From the NCBI GenBank assembly GCA_036702865.1, contig DATNQD010000059.1, positions 372,001-436,000 on the forward strand: 64,000 nucleotides of DNA. The letters run 5' to 3'. Of this stretch, positions 25,399 through 35,065 are shown one piece after another (position 1 is the stretch's first letter; every line of letters starts with the position of its first letter). Source of the DNA: Trichocoleus sp. Lineage in GTDB: Bacteria; Cyanobacteriota; Cyanobacteriia; Elainellales; Elainellaceae. The translations under genes were made by a program, and so were the position numbers. The notes beneath the pieces were generated by a model. That model saw only the letters and a list, made by a program, of their open reading frames with translations. It was not told where the DNA came from and ran no database searches.

Positions 25399-26883
25399 CT
25401 AAAACTGGCGTGACCAATCCTTAAACCAGCGTTCCACCACCACTTTTGTTTGCGTGAAAAACTCGATCGCATGTTGTCCCTGTCCATGCAGATCTCCAAA
25501 AAAGCTTTCCTTCCAGCCGCTAAACGGAAAGAATGCCATTGGAGCCGCAACGCCAATATTAATGCCGATATTACCTGCTTCTGCCTCATAGCGAAACTTG
25601 CGGGCGGCTGCGCCGCTATTGGTAAACAAACAAGCCATGTTGCCGTATTGACCGCTGTTGATTAAAGCAATCGCATCATCGATCGTTTCTAAGTGAATCA
25701 GGCTGAGAACGGGACCAAAGATTTCAGTGCGGGCAATTTCGCTCTGGGGATCAACATCCTGTAAAAGCGTTGGCTTCACAAAATGTCCCTGTTCGTATCC
25801 AGAGATCTGGGGCGATCGACCATCAACTAATACTTTTGCTCCCTCATTCGCTCCTTGCTGGATCAGTTGTTCAATTCGTTCTCGGCTTTGAGACGTGATC
25901 ACAGGACCCATCTGGACACCTGTTTCTAAACCGTTCCCGACGACGCGAGTGGCTGCGGCATGGGCGATCGATTCGGTGTAGGTCTGTTTTGCGGCTCCCA
26001 CGGTAATTGCCACAGAAGCAGCTAAACATCTTTGTCCGGCGCAGCCAAAAGCGCTATCTGCGGTAATGCGCGTGGTCATGTCCATATCGGCATCCGGCAG
26101 AACGATCACCGGATTTTTTGCACCTCCCTGACACTGCACCCGCTTACCATTCGCCGCTGCCCGGCTGTAGACATATCGCGCGACTGGGCTGGATCCCACA
26201 AAGCTAATTGCCCGGATGAGTGGATGATCTAGAATTGCGTCTACTGCTTCTTTGCTGCCGTTCACCAGATTGATCACGCCTTTGGGCAGCCCAGCGCGAT
26301 CGAGCAGTTGAAATACCTTTTGCATCGTCAGAGGCACACGCTCTGAAGGTTTAACAATGTAGGTATTGCCGCAAGCGATCGCATAGGGCATAAACCAGAA
26401 AGGAATCATTCCCGGAAAGTTGAAGGGAGCGATCACGGCTGCCACACCCAGAGGTTGCCGAAACAGATGTTCATCTATCCCTGTGGCAATGTCTTCTGAG
26501 TTCGTTCCCTGCATCATCATCGGAATGCCGCAAGCCGTTTCCACATTTTCGATCGCTCGTCGCATCTCGCCTTTTGACTCATCCAGCGTTTTGCCACATT
26601 CGATCGTCACCGTTCGCGCCAGTTCTTCAAACTCCTCTTCCATCAAGTTTTTCAGCTTGAACAAATACTGCACTCGCTGCGGAGCCGGAACCCGTCGCCA
26701 AGACTGAAACGCCTCATGGGCAATCTGAGCCACTCGATCGACTTCTTCTTTCGGTGAGAGCGGCACTTTAGCGATTGGTTCAGCAGTTGCCGGATTCATG
26801 ACCTCCAGAAATTCGGTGGCGCTGGAGACAGACCATTCACCATTGATGTAATTAGGCAGGATGGGCAGACTGGCTTGAGACAT
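25399..26883 (-). CDS. mmsA: CoA-acylating methylmalonate-semialdehyde dehydrogenase
   Basis: MmsA oxidises methylmalonate or malonate semialdehyde to propionyl- or acetyl-CoA with NAD and CoA, in valine, inositol or beta-alanine breakdown. The 494-residue protein has the aldehyde dehydrogenase fold, with catalytic Cys in [12 protein letters not shown] and the characteristic [22 protein letters not shown] region. The tail reads [20 protein letters not shown], as in MmsA. The general-base Glu of ordinary ALDHs is absent ([16 protein letters not shown]), as expected for the CoA-dependent type. No other catabolic gene is adjacent. Confidence 0.94.
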   Translation of the reverse strand: MSQASLPILPNYINGEWSVSSATEFLEVMNPATAEPIAKVPLSPKEEVDRVAQIAHEAFQSWRRVPAPQRVQYLFKLKNLMEEEFEELARTVTIECGKTLDESKGEMRRAIENVETACGIPMMMQGTNSEDIATGIDEHLFRQPLGVAAVIAPFNFPGMIPFWFMPYAIACGNTYIVKPSERVPLTMQKVFQLLDRAGLPKGVINLVNGSKEAVDAILDHPLIRAISFVGSSPVARYVYSRAAANGKRVQCQGGAKNPVIVLPDADMDMTTRITADSAFGCAGQRCLAASVAITVGAAKQTYTESIAHAAATRVVGNGLETGVQMGPVITSQSRERIEQLIQQGANEGAKVLVDGRSPQISGYEQGHFVKPTLLQDVDPQSEIARTEIFGPVLSLIHLETIDDAIALINSGQYGNMACLFTNSGAAARKFRYEAEAGNIGINIGVAAPMAFFPFSGWKESFFGDLHGQGQHAIEFFTQTKVVVERWFKDWSRQF

Positions 26884-26960
26884 GGGAGATCAGCAAGAAA
26901 AGCTAGAGTCCAGTGTCCAATATCTACCCTCTGCTGTCTATCGCTCTGCCGATATTCCGG

Positions 26961-27557
26961 TTACATCCCTGGAAAAACGGAGCTGTCGTTGCCGTAGAAG
27001 GTGAGTCGCCCATAACCGAGGAATTGCCCGTTTTCGGTGTTGTTTGCCGGAAATGCTGTGACACCAAACAAATACACGCCCTGCATTCGGGGGTTGCGTC
27101 TGGGGCGAAGCGCGATCGTGACGGAGGTTCCTGGAGCAACGGGTTCAGCAAATCGAACGGTCAGGGTGTGATCATCTTCGTTGTAGGTTGTGTCGGCGAT
27201 CGGGATATCTGTGCCGCGATCGTTGGCAGTTCCCGTAAAAGCGCGAGTGTCTTCTGAGCGGTAGTCAATTTGCCGCAGAAAATTATCTGCATCTCGCTGA
27301 TTAATCGTGATCTGTCCTAATCCGGAGCCAGCATTTTCTGGCATGTTAAGCGTGAAGAAATAGGTTGCTCTGCTGGCTGCAACTTGTTTTTCCGAGCTTT
27401 CGATCGTCAGTAAACGAGGTGGCTGCGTGAAAGAGGCAGGACGATCGACGGTTTGAGTTTCTTGTGCCTGAAGTGGACTTTGACTAAAGAAGGGAACGGC
27501 TCCCAATGCAATCGATAAAGCAATGATTGTAGGGTTAAGCGATCGAGAAAATTGCAT
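26961..27557 (-). CDS. DUF2808 secreted protein
   Basis: This 198-residue protein has a signal peptide (IIALSIALGAVPFFSQSPLQAQ) and a single DUF2808 domain, with the conserved AASRATYFFTLNMPENAG and TIALRPRRNPRMQGVYLFGVTAFP stretches and the YGRLTFYG end. DUF2808 proteins are common in cyanobacteria and are exported; no activity is established to my knowledge. It lies 77 bp downstream of mmsA on the same strand, but the two share no obvious pathway. The opposite side is divergent from the DUF2267 gene. Confidence 0.87.
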   Translation of the reverse strand: MQFSRSLNPTIIALSIALGAVPFFSQSPLQAQETQTVDRPASFTQPPRLLTIESSEKQVAASRATYFFTLNMPENAGSGLGQITINQRDADNFLRQIDYRSEDTRAFTGTANDRGTDIPIADTTYNEDDHTLTVRFAEPVAPGTSVTIALRPRRNPRMQGVYLFGVTAFPANNTENGQFLGYGRLTFYGNDSSVFPGM

Positions 27558-27756
27558 CTTGGTTTGATCAACTCATCCTCTCATGCTAACGAGATCTTCC
27601 CCCTTAAGGCAGAGCAGATCTATCCGCTAGCACGCCCCTTGGTTGGAGGGGATTCGATCGCTTCGCTCCTTACAATACGGGCAAGCGTTGGGTGAGTTGA
27701 ATCTCGCCCTGCAAAAGCTTTTGCACATTTCAATACACTCACTTGGAGCCGTCATC

Positions 27757-28146
27757 ATGAAATACGACGAATTCATTAAGCACGTCCAAAGTTTTGCTCA
27801 GCTCGATTCGCGTGAAACTGCTCGAAATGTCAGCCGTGGTGTCTTAGAAACGATCGCGGAACGAATTGTGGGCAACGAATCGCACCAGTTAGCCGCACAA
27901 CTGCCTGCCCCCCTATCCGACTATCTCGAAGGACATGAGGGACAGGACGGCAATCCCTTCTCGTTGCGGGAGTTTTATCAGCGCGTCAGCCAGAAGCTCG
28001 ACATCGACCCGATCGAGGCAGCCGATTATGCCAGAGCTGTGTTTGCAGTGCTCAACTCAGCAGTGACACCTGGCGAATTTGCTGATTTCCGGGCAAACTT
28101 CTCCAAAGATTATGAGGAGTTGTTTGCGGCTCCTGGCAAAGTTTAG
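27757..28146 (+). CDS. DUF2267 protein
   Basis: This 129-residue helical protein has the DUF2267 pattern: MKYDEFIKHVQSFAQLDSRETA at the start, LAAQLPAPLSDYL in the middle and FFSLREFYQRVSQKLDI-like heptads. The end reads DFRANFSKDYEELF. I chose the ATG at 27757, preceded by GGAG, because longer readings add a tail without family similarity. DUF2267 proteins are small and soluble with no known activity. The 3' end overlaps the last 4 bp of the convergent tricorn-like protease gene. Confidence 0.88.
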   Translation: MKYDEFIKHVQSFAQLDSRETARNVSRGVLETIAERIVGNESHQLAAQLPAPLSDYLEGHEGQDGNPFSLREFYQRVSQKLDIDPIEAADYARAVFAVLNSAVTPGEFADFRANFSKDYEELFAAPGKV

Positions 28147-31100
28147 GGCAACGGTAAATAGGGGCGATCGCCAAAAGTGGGCAGTGCCACAGGATTTTGT
28201 TGGAGTTGCGTCAGGATCACCTCGATCGCTTTTTCTAATTGTGGATCTTTGGCTTCTGCACAATCTTGTGGCGTAATCTCCACTTCAATATCTGGATCAG
28301 TGCCGTAGTTTTCTACGCCCCAGCCCACATCTTTGAACCAGAAAGAATATTCGGGTTGGGTCACGACGCTATGATCTGCCAGCCAGTGGCTTGGAGAAAT
28401 GCCAATGACTCCGCCCCAAGTGCGCTTGCCGATCAGTTTGCCCAATTTCATGAGTTTGAAGCAATGGCTGAAAATGTCTCCGTCTGATCCGGCATGTTCA
28501 TCAGTGAGAGCAACGATCGGACCCAAGACAGAATCGCTGGGATAGGGTTCGGGTTTGCCCCAGCGCGGTACATCATAGCCGAGTCGCTGCCTTGCCAGTT
28601 TTTCCAGCAAAAGCTGAGAGACATGACCGCCGCCGTTATAGCGCACATCAACAATTAAGCCCTGCTTGTGGACTTCGGCAAAATAGTAGCGATGAAACTC
28701 TGCATAGCCCCATGCGCCCATATTAGGAATGTGCAAATAGCCGATTTTGCCATCACTGGCTCTGGTCACAATTTCGTGGTTGCATTCAACCCATTCCCGA
28801 TAGCGGACATAGGTTTCGTCGCGCAGGGTTTTCACAGCGATCGTGCGAGTTTCGCCTGGATTGGTTCCAGCAAAGGAGAGATTCACCTCACAGCCAGATT
28901 GATGCACCAGTAGCTCTTGAGGCGATCGATGTCGGCTGACGCGCTGCCCATTCACCGCCAGCAGCACATCCCCTTCCTGTATATTGAGACCCACTTGATT
29001 TAAGGGAGAATCCTGCTCATTCCAGGAATCGCCACGAACGATATGCTTCACCCGATAGCCTTTTGCTTCAGCGTCATAGGCAAAATCAGCTCCCAGGAAG
29101 CCCAGCCGATAGTCAGGTTCATTGCGGTAGTCGCCACCATATTCATAGGCGTGAGAGGTTCCCAGTTCACCCTGCATCTCCCAGATCAGATCAGAGAATT
29201 CGGAGCGAGTGGAAACGCGATCGAGCAAAGGTTGATAGCGGTCATAAACCCGATCCCAATCAACACCAGACATATCTGCTGTCCAGAAGTGCTGCTGCTG
29301 CAACCGCCAAATTTCCCGAAACATCTGCTGCCATTCTTGAGCCGGAACCACCGAAACGCGCACCCGGCGTAAATCGAGCCAGCCACTTTTCCGTCCTGGT
29401 TCTTCTTCTCTTGCCCGTTCTTTGTCTTGCGGATTCGTAGAGCAAACGCGTAGTCGATACCCAGAGCGATAGACGATCGTTTTATGATCTCTGGCAACCC
29501 GGAAACTTGTTACCTCACAAGCTAAACGCTCCTGCTTCTGTGCCTCAAAGTCGTAAAGTTCGAGCGTGCCTTTACCCTCTTCGCCGTTCGATCGCCGCTC
29601 TAAACTCCCTGTCACCGGGAAAGAAGTAAACAGCACCTTGCCCTCAACCCCTCGAATTTGCTGATAACGACCTTCTGCAACGGGGAAGCCCAGAACCCGT
29701 CGTTCAATGCCTTCAAAGTCGATTTCGATCGGTTTGACTTTTTGCTCGGCTGGTTTATTCGATTCAGACTTTGCCTCGGTCTGCTGGTTTGGCTCATCCT
29801 GACTTGATTCAGCTTTTGCCTCAGCTTTTGCCTCAGATGCCTCTTCTTTCTTGCCGTTCGTCCCATTGGCAGCAGAGCCATTGAGCAACTTTGATTGCTG
29901 CACAAACGGATTTGGTGTGTCTTTTTTCAGAGCGATCAGGAACGGGCGCATTCCTTTGGGGAAACCCAAGTCGAAATAGATGCTGTCGTAAACGGGGTTA
30001 AAGTCACGGACAGAGAGGAAATAGAGGAACTTGCCGCCTGGATCAAAAGCCGGATTGACATCACGGAAGCGGGGCGGCGTAATTTGATAGGTTGTGCCGT
30101 CAGCAATGCGACAAACCTTAATCGAGAAGGTTAACTGTGTCTCGGCGCAGCTATAAGCAACCCATTCTCCATCGGGCGACCAGCAAAAGCCTTGAATCAG
30201 CGCAAAGTCGCTGCGATCGAGCATTCGCCTTTCTCGCTTTGCTAAATCAATCCAGACCAGTTCATGCCGATGATTCGTCAAAATAATTTGATCTTTGACA
30301 GGAGAAACTTCCAGGCTATTGACTCGCCCAATATCCCAGCCCTCCAAGATTTCTGGTTCTGCTCCTAGTTCTGGACTAAGAATTTCCAGTGCCTCGGCTC
30401 CGGTTCGATCGCTCACTGCTACCAGTCGTTTTTTATCATTCAGCCAGCGAATCAGCCGATATCGTCCTGACTCTGGCACACCTAGCGGCATGACTGCCCC
30501 TTCCCAATTGCTGAAGGCAAATCCTTTGCCGCGTGTGGTGACAACGGTTGCATGTCCTTCTGGATGCAGATCGTAGCCATCGAGAAATTCGTAAGGATCG
30601 ACAAACTTGCGCTGCCGTTGAACTCTAGGGCTATGAAACTGCACTGCGATCGGCGCTGAAGTGCGAGCTTGCGGATCAAAGCAAAACAGATCGGCTCCAG
30701 CATGATAGACAATATGCTGTCCATCGGTTGTGGCGTTGCGGACGTAATATTCTTTGTGGTCAGTTTCGGTTCGCAGATCCTCGCCTTCTGGCGTACAGGA
30801 ATAGAGGTTACCAATCCCTTCGTGATCCGAGATGAAATAAATTCGATCGTCTACCCACATCGGACAGGCAAGATTGCCGTTGATATCGATCAGCTTGCGG
30901 AAATTGCCATCCCCGATCGGATCAATCCAAAGAACCCCAACCGTACCGCCGCGATAGCGTTTCCAGCGAGCCGGATCAGAAGTATTGCGACCAATCACCA
31001 CACCAGGATTACCGAAGCTAATGCTCTGCGCCATGCCAAACGATAGCTGCTCTGGCAAACCCCCTGCCGGATCGATCGTATACAGATGGGTTAAGTGGCG

Positions 31101-31430
31101 AAAAGGCTGCCCAACTGTGCTGATAAAAACAATTTTGCCTTCAGGTGTCCAACCTGCAACTTTGGCTCCTCCCGTGAAGGTGAGACGGGTTGCTTCTCCG
31201 CCTGCCGCAGGCATACAGTACACCTCAGAATGTCCTTCTTCCCGCCCGGTGAATGCCAGTTTTTGCCCATCTGGTGAAAGAAAAGGATGACTGACCTCGC
31301 CCAAATTTGCCGTCAACCGAACCGCAATTCCACCTGCGATCGGCACAGCCCACAAATCATCTTCACAAACAAAAATAGCGCGATCGCCACCAATGGTCGG
31401 ATACCGATAATAGCCAGCCTGCCTAGTCAT
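28143..31430 (-). CDS. Tricorn-like S41 peptidase
   Basis: This 1095-residue cytosolic protease has two beta-propeller segments (about 20-500, several SPDGQKLAFTGRE-type blades), an acidic Lys/Glu/Ala linker (about 520-565) and a second beta region. A PDZ domain (about 815-895, NIQEGDVLLAVNGQRVS) and an S41 catalytic domain follow. Nucleophile Ser982 lies in EHAGSDGDIFSH, the tricorn-type motif. Tricorn proteins trim peptides released by other proteases. The propeller/PDZ/S41 order matches the archaeal enzyme. It is convergent with the DUF2267 gene. Repeated GCCTCAG units in the linker show expansion. Confidence 0.93.
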   Translation of the reverse strand: MTRQAGYYRYPTIGGDRAIFVCEDDLWAVPIAGGIAVRLTANLGEVSHPFLSPDGQKLAFTGREEGHSEVYCMPAAGGEATRLTFTGGAKVAGWTPEGKIVFISTVGQPFRHLTHLYTIDPAGGLPEQLSFGMAQSISFGNPGVVIGRNTSDPARWKRYRGGTVGVLWIDPIGDGNFRKLIDINGNLACPMWVDDRIYFISDHEGIGNLYSCTPEGEDLRTETDHKEYYVRNATTDGQHIVYHAGADLFCFDPQARTSAPIAVQFHSPRVQRQRKFVDPYEFLDGYDLHPEGHATVVTTRGKGFAFSNWEGAVMPLGVPESGRYRLIRWLNDKKRLVAVSDRTGAEALEILSPELGAEPEILEGWDIGRVNSLEVSPVKDQIILTNHRHELVWIDLAKRERRMLDRSDFALIQGFCWSPDGEWVAYSCAETQLTFSIKVCRIADGTTYQITPPRFRDVNPAFDPGGKFLYFLSVRDFNPVYDSIYFDLGFPKGMRPFLIALKKDTPNPFVQQSKLLNGSAANGTNGKKEEASEAKAEAKAESSQDEPNQQTEAKSESNKPAEQKVKPIEIDFEGIERRVLGFPVAEGRYQQIRGVEGKVLFTSFPVTGSLERRSNGEEGKGTLELYDFEAQKQERLACEVTSFRVARDHKTIVYRSGYRLRVCSTNPQDKERAREEEPGRKSGWLDLRRVRVSVVPAQEWQQMFREIWRLQQQHFWTADMSGVDWDRVYDRYQPLLDRVSTRSEFSDLIWEMQGELGTSHAYEYGGDYRNEPDYRLGFLGADFAYDAEAKGYRVKHIVRGDSWNEQDSPLNQVGLNIQEGDVLLAVNGQRVSRHRSPQELLVHQSGCEVNLSFAGTNPGETRTIAVKTLRDETYVRYREWVECNHEIVTRASDGKIGYLHIPNMGAWGYAEFHRYYFAEVHKQGLIVDVRYNGGGHVSQLLLEKLARQRLGYDVPRWGKPEPYPSDSVLGPIVALTDEHAGSDGDIFSHCFKLMKLGKLIGKRTWGGVIGISPSHWLADHSVVTQPEYSFWFKDVGWGVENYGTDPDIEVEITPQDCAEAKDPQLEKAIEVILTQLQQNPVALPTFGDRPYLPLP

Positions 31431-31556
31431 GCTTCTCGTCCAGTCTTGGGGGTGCAGTTCTTTTGATTTTAGTCAATCTGCCTGAATGCAGACGCACATA
31501 ATGTACCCATCGATGGATGACAGCTAAGCTAAGTTTGCATAACTACACCCGAATTA

Positions 31557-31880
31557 TTAGACGGAATCAACCAGACTTGAAAAACAGTCTGTCAAAATCG
31601 ATCGATTCAATCTGTGATATTTCGTTTGCCCGTCTTTGCGAGTTTGAATTAATCCTGCTTCCAGCAAAATCTTGGAATGATGACAAAAAAGGGCAAGGCT
31701 AATTTCTGCCTGACTTGCAATCTCAGAGCCGCTCAGTTCGCCTGCCACTCCTGCTAAAAGTTCGACAATGCGGAGGCGAGTTGGATCTGCCAGGGCAGCA
31801 AAAATCTTGGCTCGTTGCTCAGTATCCGTTGGGGCGATCGAGGCAGATGGATTGGGAGATTTGCTATGGCTGTTGGGCAT
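31557..31880 (-). CDS. ArsR-family winged-helix repressor
   Basis: This 107-residue protein has the ArsR pattern: RAKIFAALADPTRLRIVELL, then GSEIASQAEISLALFCHHSKILLEAGLIQTRKDGQTKYHRL. The metal-binding ELCVCDL box of metal sensors is not present; the recognition helix instead carries a single Cys (LFCHHS). This suggests a redox or electrophile sensor, which is inference. I chose ATG 31880 over GTG codons just upstream. It is divergent from the ene-reductase gene, and the shared region has a palindrome AAACA-AC-TGTTT at 32014-32025 that may be its operator. Confidence 0.87.
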   Translation of the reverse strand: MPNSHSKSPNPSASIAPTDTEQRAKIFAALADPTRLRIVELLAGVAGELSGSEIASQAEISLALFCHHSKILLEAGLIQTRKDGQTKYHRLNRSILTDCFSSLVDSV

Positions 31881-32013
31881 AGGGCGCACCACAGGGGCAT
31901 GAAGGGAGACGACCCCCGATCGAGTGAAATTTCATTGTATCTGGTTTCTGGCTAGCTCAAATAGTTAAATGACCACTTGACTTTATCTGGAGATGTCTTC
32001 TACCATAATACTC

Positions 32014-32025
32014 AAACAACTGTTT
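32014..32025. promoter_or_regulatory. Possible ArsR-type operator between the divergent regulator and ene-reductase genes
   Basis: The palindrome AAACA-AC-TGTTT is flanked by partly symmetric ACTC/AACT. It lies about 130 bp from both start codons. A second AT-rich partly related stretch (CTCAAATAGTTAAATGA) is at about 31956-31972. Size and symmetry suit a winged-helix dimer, but there is no direct evidence of binding. Confidence 0.35.
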
Positions 32026-32152
32026 AACTAACTCGGTAGCTTTGCCTGATTTTTTCCCTGTCCACCGAATCAAAAAAGCCAGGGAAATCTGAAGAAACTA
32101 TCCAAGAACGCTACATCTAAACCAAATTGCAAGTCCATTGAAGGTATTTTCT

Positions 32153-33256
32153 ATGAGTTCAGACCTGAAACTGCTCACCCCCATCAAAGTTGGTCGCTAT
32201 GAACTGCCGAATCGCATGGTGATGGCTCCGCTAACTCGAAACCGAGCCACAACGGGAGACGTGCCGCATGAATTGAATGCACGCTACTACGCTCAACGGG
32301 CTTCGGCAGGGCTGATTGTCACTGAAGCTTCCCAGGTCACTCCGCAGGGCAAAGGTTATCCAGCGACTCCCGGCATTTATTCCCCTGAGCAAATTGCAGG
32401 CTGGAAGCAGGTTACAAAAGCAGTTCACGACAAAGGCGGACGGATCTTTCTGCAGCTCTGGCACGTCGGACGCATCTCTCATCCTGTTTTGCAGCCAAAC
32501 GGCGAACTCCCTGTTGCACCCAGCGCAATTGCTCCTCAGGGTATGGCAAGCACCTACGAAGGCGAAAAGCCCTTTGTGACGCCTCGCGCGCTCGAATTAG
32601 ATGAAATTCCTGGCATCATTGAGGCATACCGTCAGGGCGCAGCCAATGCCCTGGAAGCCGGGTTTGATGGTGTAGAAATTCATGGTGCAAACGGCTATTT
32701 GCTCGATCAGTTCCTTCAGGATGGCTCAAACCATCGCACGGATGAATATGGTGGATCGATCGAAAATCGGGCGCGCTTGCTGCTAGAAGTCACAGAAGCT
32801 GTCGTTGGTGTGTGGGGCGGCGATCGAGTGGGGATTCGCCTCTCGCCCACAGGCACATTCAACGATATGTCTGACTCAGACTCAAAAGCGCTGTTCACCT
32901 ATGTTGTGGATGCGCTCAATCGCTTTAATCTGGCATACCTTCATTTAGTTGAGCCGCGCTGGATTAATCCCGAAACAAGAGACAAATTACAAGACTTGGG
33001 CGCTCATTTCTTCCGATCGATCTACAAAGGCATTTTGGTGAGCGCAGGTGGCTACGATCGGGAAACAGGAAACGCCGTTTTGGCAGCCGGAGATGCTGAT
33101 CTAATCGCCTACGGCAGATGGTTTATCTCAAACCCAGATCTGCCAGAGCGCTTCGCTACAAATGCCCCGCTCAACCCCTACGATCGATCGACCTTCTATG
33201 GTGGAGACGAGCGAGGCTACACAGACTATCCTTCTCTGGAGCTTCAGGCTGTTTAA
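32153..33256 (+). CDS. Old Yellow Enzyme-type alkene reductase
   Basis: This 367-residue FMN enzyme has the OYE core: LLTPIKVGRYELPNRMVMAPLTRNRA at the start, GLIVTEASQVTPQGKGYP, FLQLWHVGRISH, the active-site HGANGYLLDQFLQDGSNHRTD block and the RYG-type phosphate end (YGRWFISNPDLPERF). It reduces activated C=C bonds of enones, maleimides or nitro compounds with NADPH. ATG 32153 replaces a TTG five codons upstream. Divergent from an ArsR regulator, so probably induced by an electrophile that relieves repression. Substrate unknown. Confidence 0.95.
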   Translation: MSSDLKLLTPIKVGRYELPNRMVMAPLTRNRATTGDVPHELNARYYAQRASAGLIVTEASQVTPQGKGYPATPGIYSPEQIAGWKQVTKAVHDKGGRIFLQLWHVGRISHPVLQPNGELPVAPSAIAPQGMASTYEGEKPFVTPRALELDEIPGIIEAYRQGAANALEAGFDGVEIHGANGYLLDQFLQDGSNHRTDEYGGSIENRARLLLEVTEAVVGVWGGDRVGIRLSPTGTFNDMSDSDSKALFTYVVDALNRFNLAYLHLVEPRWINPETRDKLQDLGAHFFRSIYKGILVSAGGYDRETGNAVLAAGDADLIAYGRWFISNPDLPERFATNAPLNPYDRSTFYGGDERGYTDYPSLELQAV

Positions 33257-33677
33257 CGCTTCCCTAACGCTTCACCAATCTAATCATTTTTCAAAATCAA
33301 CGAGGTTTTGGCACTGCCAGACCTCTTTCTTGTCGCAAAAACAAAAAATCCCCAGCCGAAGCCGAGGATTATATCAGGGTGCATCTACCACTCCTATATT
33401 CCTGGTGTCATTCGATACATCCGGACAAACTAGTGCAGAAAAGCTGCTGAAATTGTGCGATTGGGTTCAAAAAATTCGTTGAGAATTATCACTCGAAGTA
33501 AAGAATCATTACCACTCCCCTAGGGCATAGGCAATTAGGGACAGGCTTCATGGCAACTTATTAAGAGTCCTACTTGGCTGTTGGCGGCTAGGCTCTGGTT
33601 TCGCTCCAGTGTCCTGAATCGATCGCTCACGGTCTAGTCCGTTCTTTGTGGTCTGGATCACGCAGTTAAGAAAACCC
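33257..33677. other. Intergenic region between ene-reductase and menA, with a minus-strand terminator
   Basis: No plus-strand gene is visible. A strong leftward terminator at 33345-33375 has no leftward gene in front of it, which suggests a small RNA transcribed from about 33400-33600 leftwards. An alternative tiny minus-strand frame of 34 codons, with an AGGAG before it, runs through the terminator stem; I consider it coincidence. Confidence 0.45.
33345..33375 (-). terminator. Strong leftward terminator with UUCG tetraloop
   Basis: On the minus strand a continuous 10-bp stem (AATCCTCGGC/GCTGGGGATT, two G-U pairs) closes a TTCG tetraloop and is followed by TTTTTTG. No leftward CDS lies within the preceding 1.9 kb, so it appears to end a non-coding transcript or block antisense readthrough. 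Confidence 0.85.
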
Positions 33678-34598
33678 ATGACGATAAAGCCAATTCGATA
33701 TTCCGGCTCATCTGTTCCGCAAGCGGCAAAGCGTAAGCTCTGGATGGCAGCCATCAAACCGCCCATGTATAGCGTGGCAATGATGCCGATCGCCCTTGGG
33801 AGTGCAGTCGCTTACGCCGATACCCAAACCTTTCAGGCAGGGATTTTCTGGACATTTTTAGTTTCAGCAATTTTAATTCTCGCTTGGGAAAACCTGAGCA
33901 ATGATGTGTTCGACTCAGAAACGGGCATCGATCGCAACAAACATCACTCTCTGGTTAATCTCACCGGTAACAAGCTGCTGATTTTCTGGATCGGCACTGC
34001 CTGCCTGCTCTTGGGCATTTTGGGCATTCTGTCGATCGCGTGGTGGCAGCAAGATTGGACGATTTTGGGAATTGTCTTGTTCTGCTGTGCTCTGGGCTAT
34101 GCCTACCAGGGACCACCTTTCCGCTTAGGTTATCACGGGCTAGGCGAAGTCCTTTGCTTCTTTAGCTTTGGTCCTTTAGCCGTTGAAGCTGCTTACTATA
34201 GCCAGACACAGTCCTGGTCGGTTACAAGCCTTGCTGCCTCGCTGATTTTGGGTATCAGCACCAGTTTGATTCTGTTCTGCTCTCATTTTCACCAAGTGGA
34301 CGATGATCTGGCTGCGGGGAAACGATCGCCCATTGTTCGGTTAGGCACTCGTCGGGCTGCTCAATTGCTGGTTTGGGGCAGCAGTAGTATTTTTGCGTTG
34401 ACGGCTCTGTTTGTGGGACTGGGAATGTTCCCTGTCTGGACGCTCTGTTTATTCGCGAGTCTGCCTGCGGCTTTCAAACTCTGCCGTCATGTGGGCAAGT
34501 ATTATAACCAGCCCGATCGCGTCAGCAATTGTAAGTTTCTTGCCGTTTCGCTGCACTTCTGGAGTAGCTTATTACTCTGTCTAGGCTTTGCGCTTTAA
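33678..34598 (+). CDS. menA: 1,4-dihydroxy-2-naphthoate phytyltransferase
   Basis: MenA adds the phytyl chain to dihydroxynaphthoate in phylloquinone (vitamin K1) synthesis, the quinone of photosystem I. The 306-residue membrane protein has the UbiA-family motifs: AWENLSNDVFDSETGIDRNKHHSL, the first Asp-rich site, and FCSHFHQVDDDLAAGKRSPIVRLG, the second. About eight membrane helices are visible. I chose ATG 33678 over the GTG at 33648. A short GGG/CCC hairpin with six T residues follows at 34650-34666, a weak terminator. The other men genes are not in the window. Confidence 0.95.
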   Translation: MTIKPIRYSGSSVPQAAKRKLWMAAIKPPMYSVAMMPIALGSAVAYADTQTFQAGIFWTFLVSAILILAWENLSNDVFDSETGIDRNKHHSLVNLTGNKLLIFWIGTACLLLGILGILSIAWWQQDWTILGIVLFCCALGYAYQGPPFRLGYHGLGEVLCFFSFGPLAVEAAYYSQTQSWSVTSLAASLILGISTSLILFCSHFHQVDDDLAAGKRSPIVRLGTRRAAQLLVWGSSSIFALTALFVGLGMFPVWTLCLFASLPAAFKLCRHVGKYYNQPDRVSNCKFLAVSLHFWSSLLLCLGFAL

Positions 34599-34681
34599 GT
34601 CACTGGCTTTCCCTCATTCAATCTAACTATCGAGTTGCTTAGTGGACGGGGGAAACACCCTTTTTTCAATCTGGATTACCA

Positions 34682-35011
34682 ATGCCCCTCAAAATTGTTC
34701 ATCACTACGACGGTAGCTTTACGCTTGCTCCAGAAGCAAAAGCAGCGCTGTTTGAGCTACTGACTCATCCAACTTTCCTGAACCAGATCAGTCAGGAATT
34801 GCAGTGCGATCGAGCAGAATTTACTGAACTTTTGTTTCAGCCTGTTCCTTATACTCCGCAAGCCACAAAGGGAATGCCTGTTGAGTTTGAGCCATATCAT
34901 GAGTCGCCTGAATTTGCGATCATCAATGTGCCGCCCAACTTTATGTTTAAAGCCAAAATCTTTCAGCCCAGTCGCCTTTGCGCCATTTACCGCAAATATG
35001 ATGCATCCTGA
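34682..35011 (+). CDS. Conserved hypothetical protein of 109 residues
   Basis: I do not recognise a named domain. The protein is soluble, with an opening MPLKIVHHYDGSFTLAPEAKAALFELL and a Pro/Glu/Phe-rich end (VNVPPNFMFKAKIF-like) and a single Cys near the C-terminus. The codon choice and ATG position look normal for a real gene. It sits between menA (83 bp upstream) and the GIY-YIG gene (54 bp downstream), all in one direction, so a shared transcript is possible. Function unknown. Confidence 0.65.
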   Translation: MPLKIVHHYDGSFTLAPEAKAALFELLTHPTFLNQISQELQCDRAEFTELLFQPVPYTPQATKGMPVEFEPYHESPEFAIINVPPNFMFKAKIFQPSRLCAIYRKYDAS

Positions 35012-35065
35012 AAGTTAGGCATCGCTTTCCTAGACTGCTATCCTCTGTTCACTGTCCCTGCCCCT

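Noticed and set aside
33325-33430. 34-codon minus-strand micro-frame with AGGAG (MHPDIILGFGWGFF start)
   Set aside because: It runs through a perfect terminator stem and T run, which better explains the sequence.
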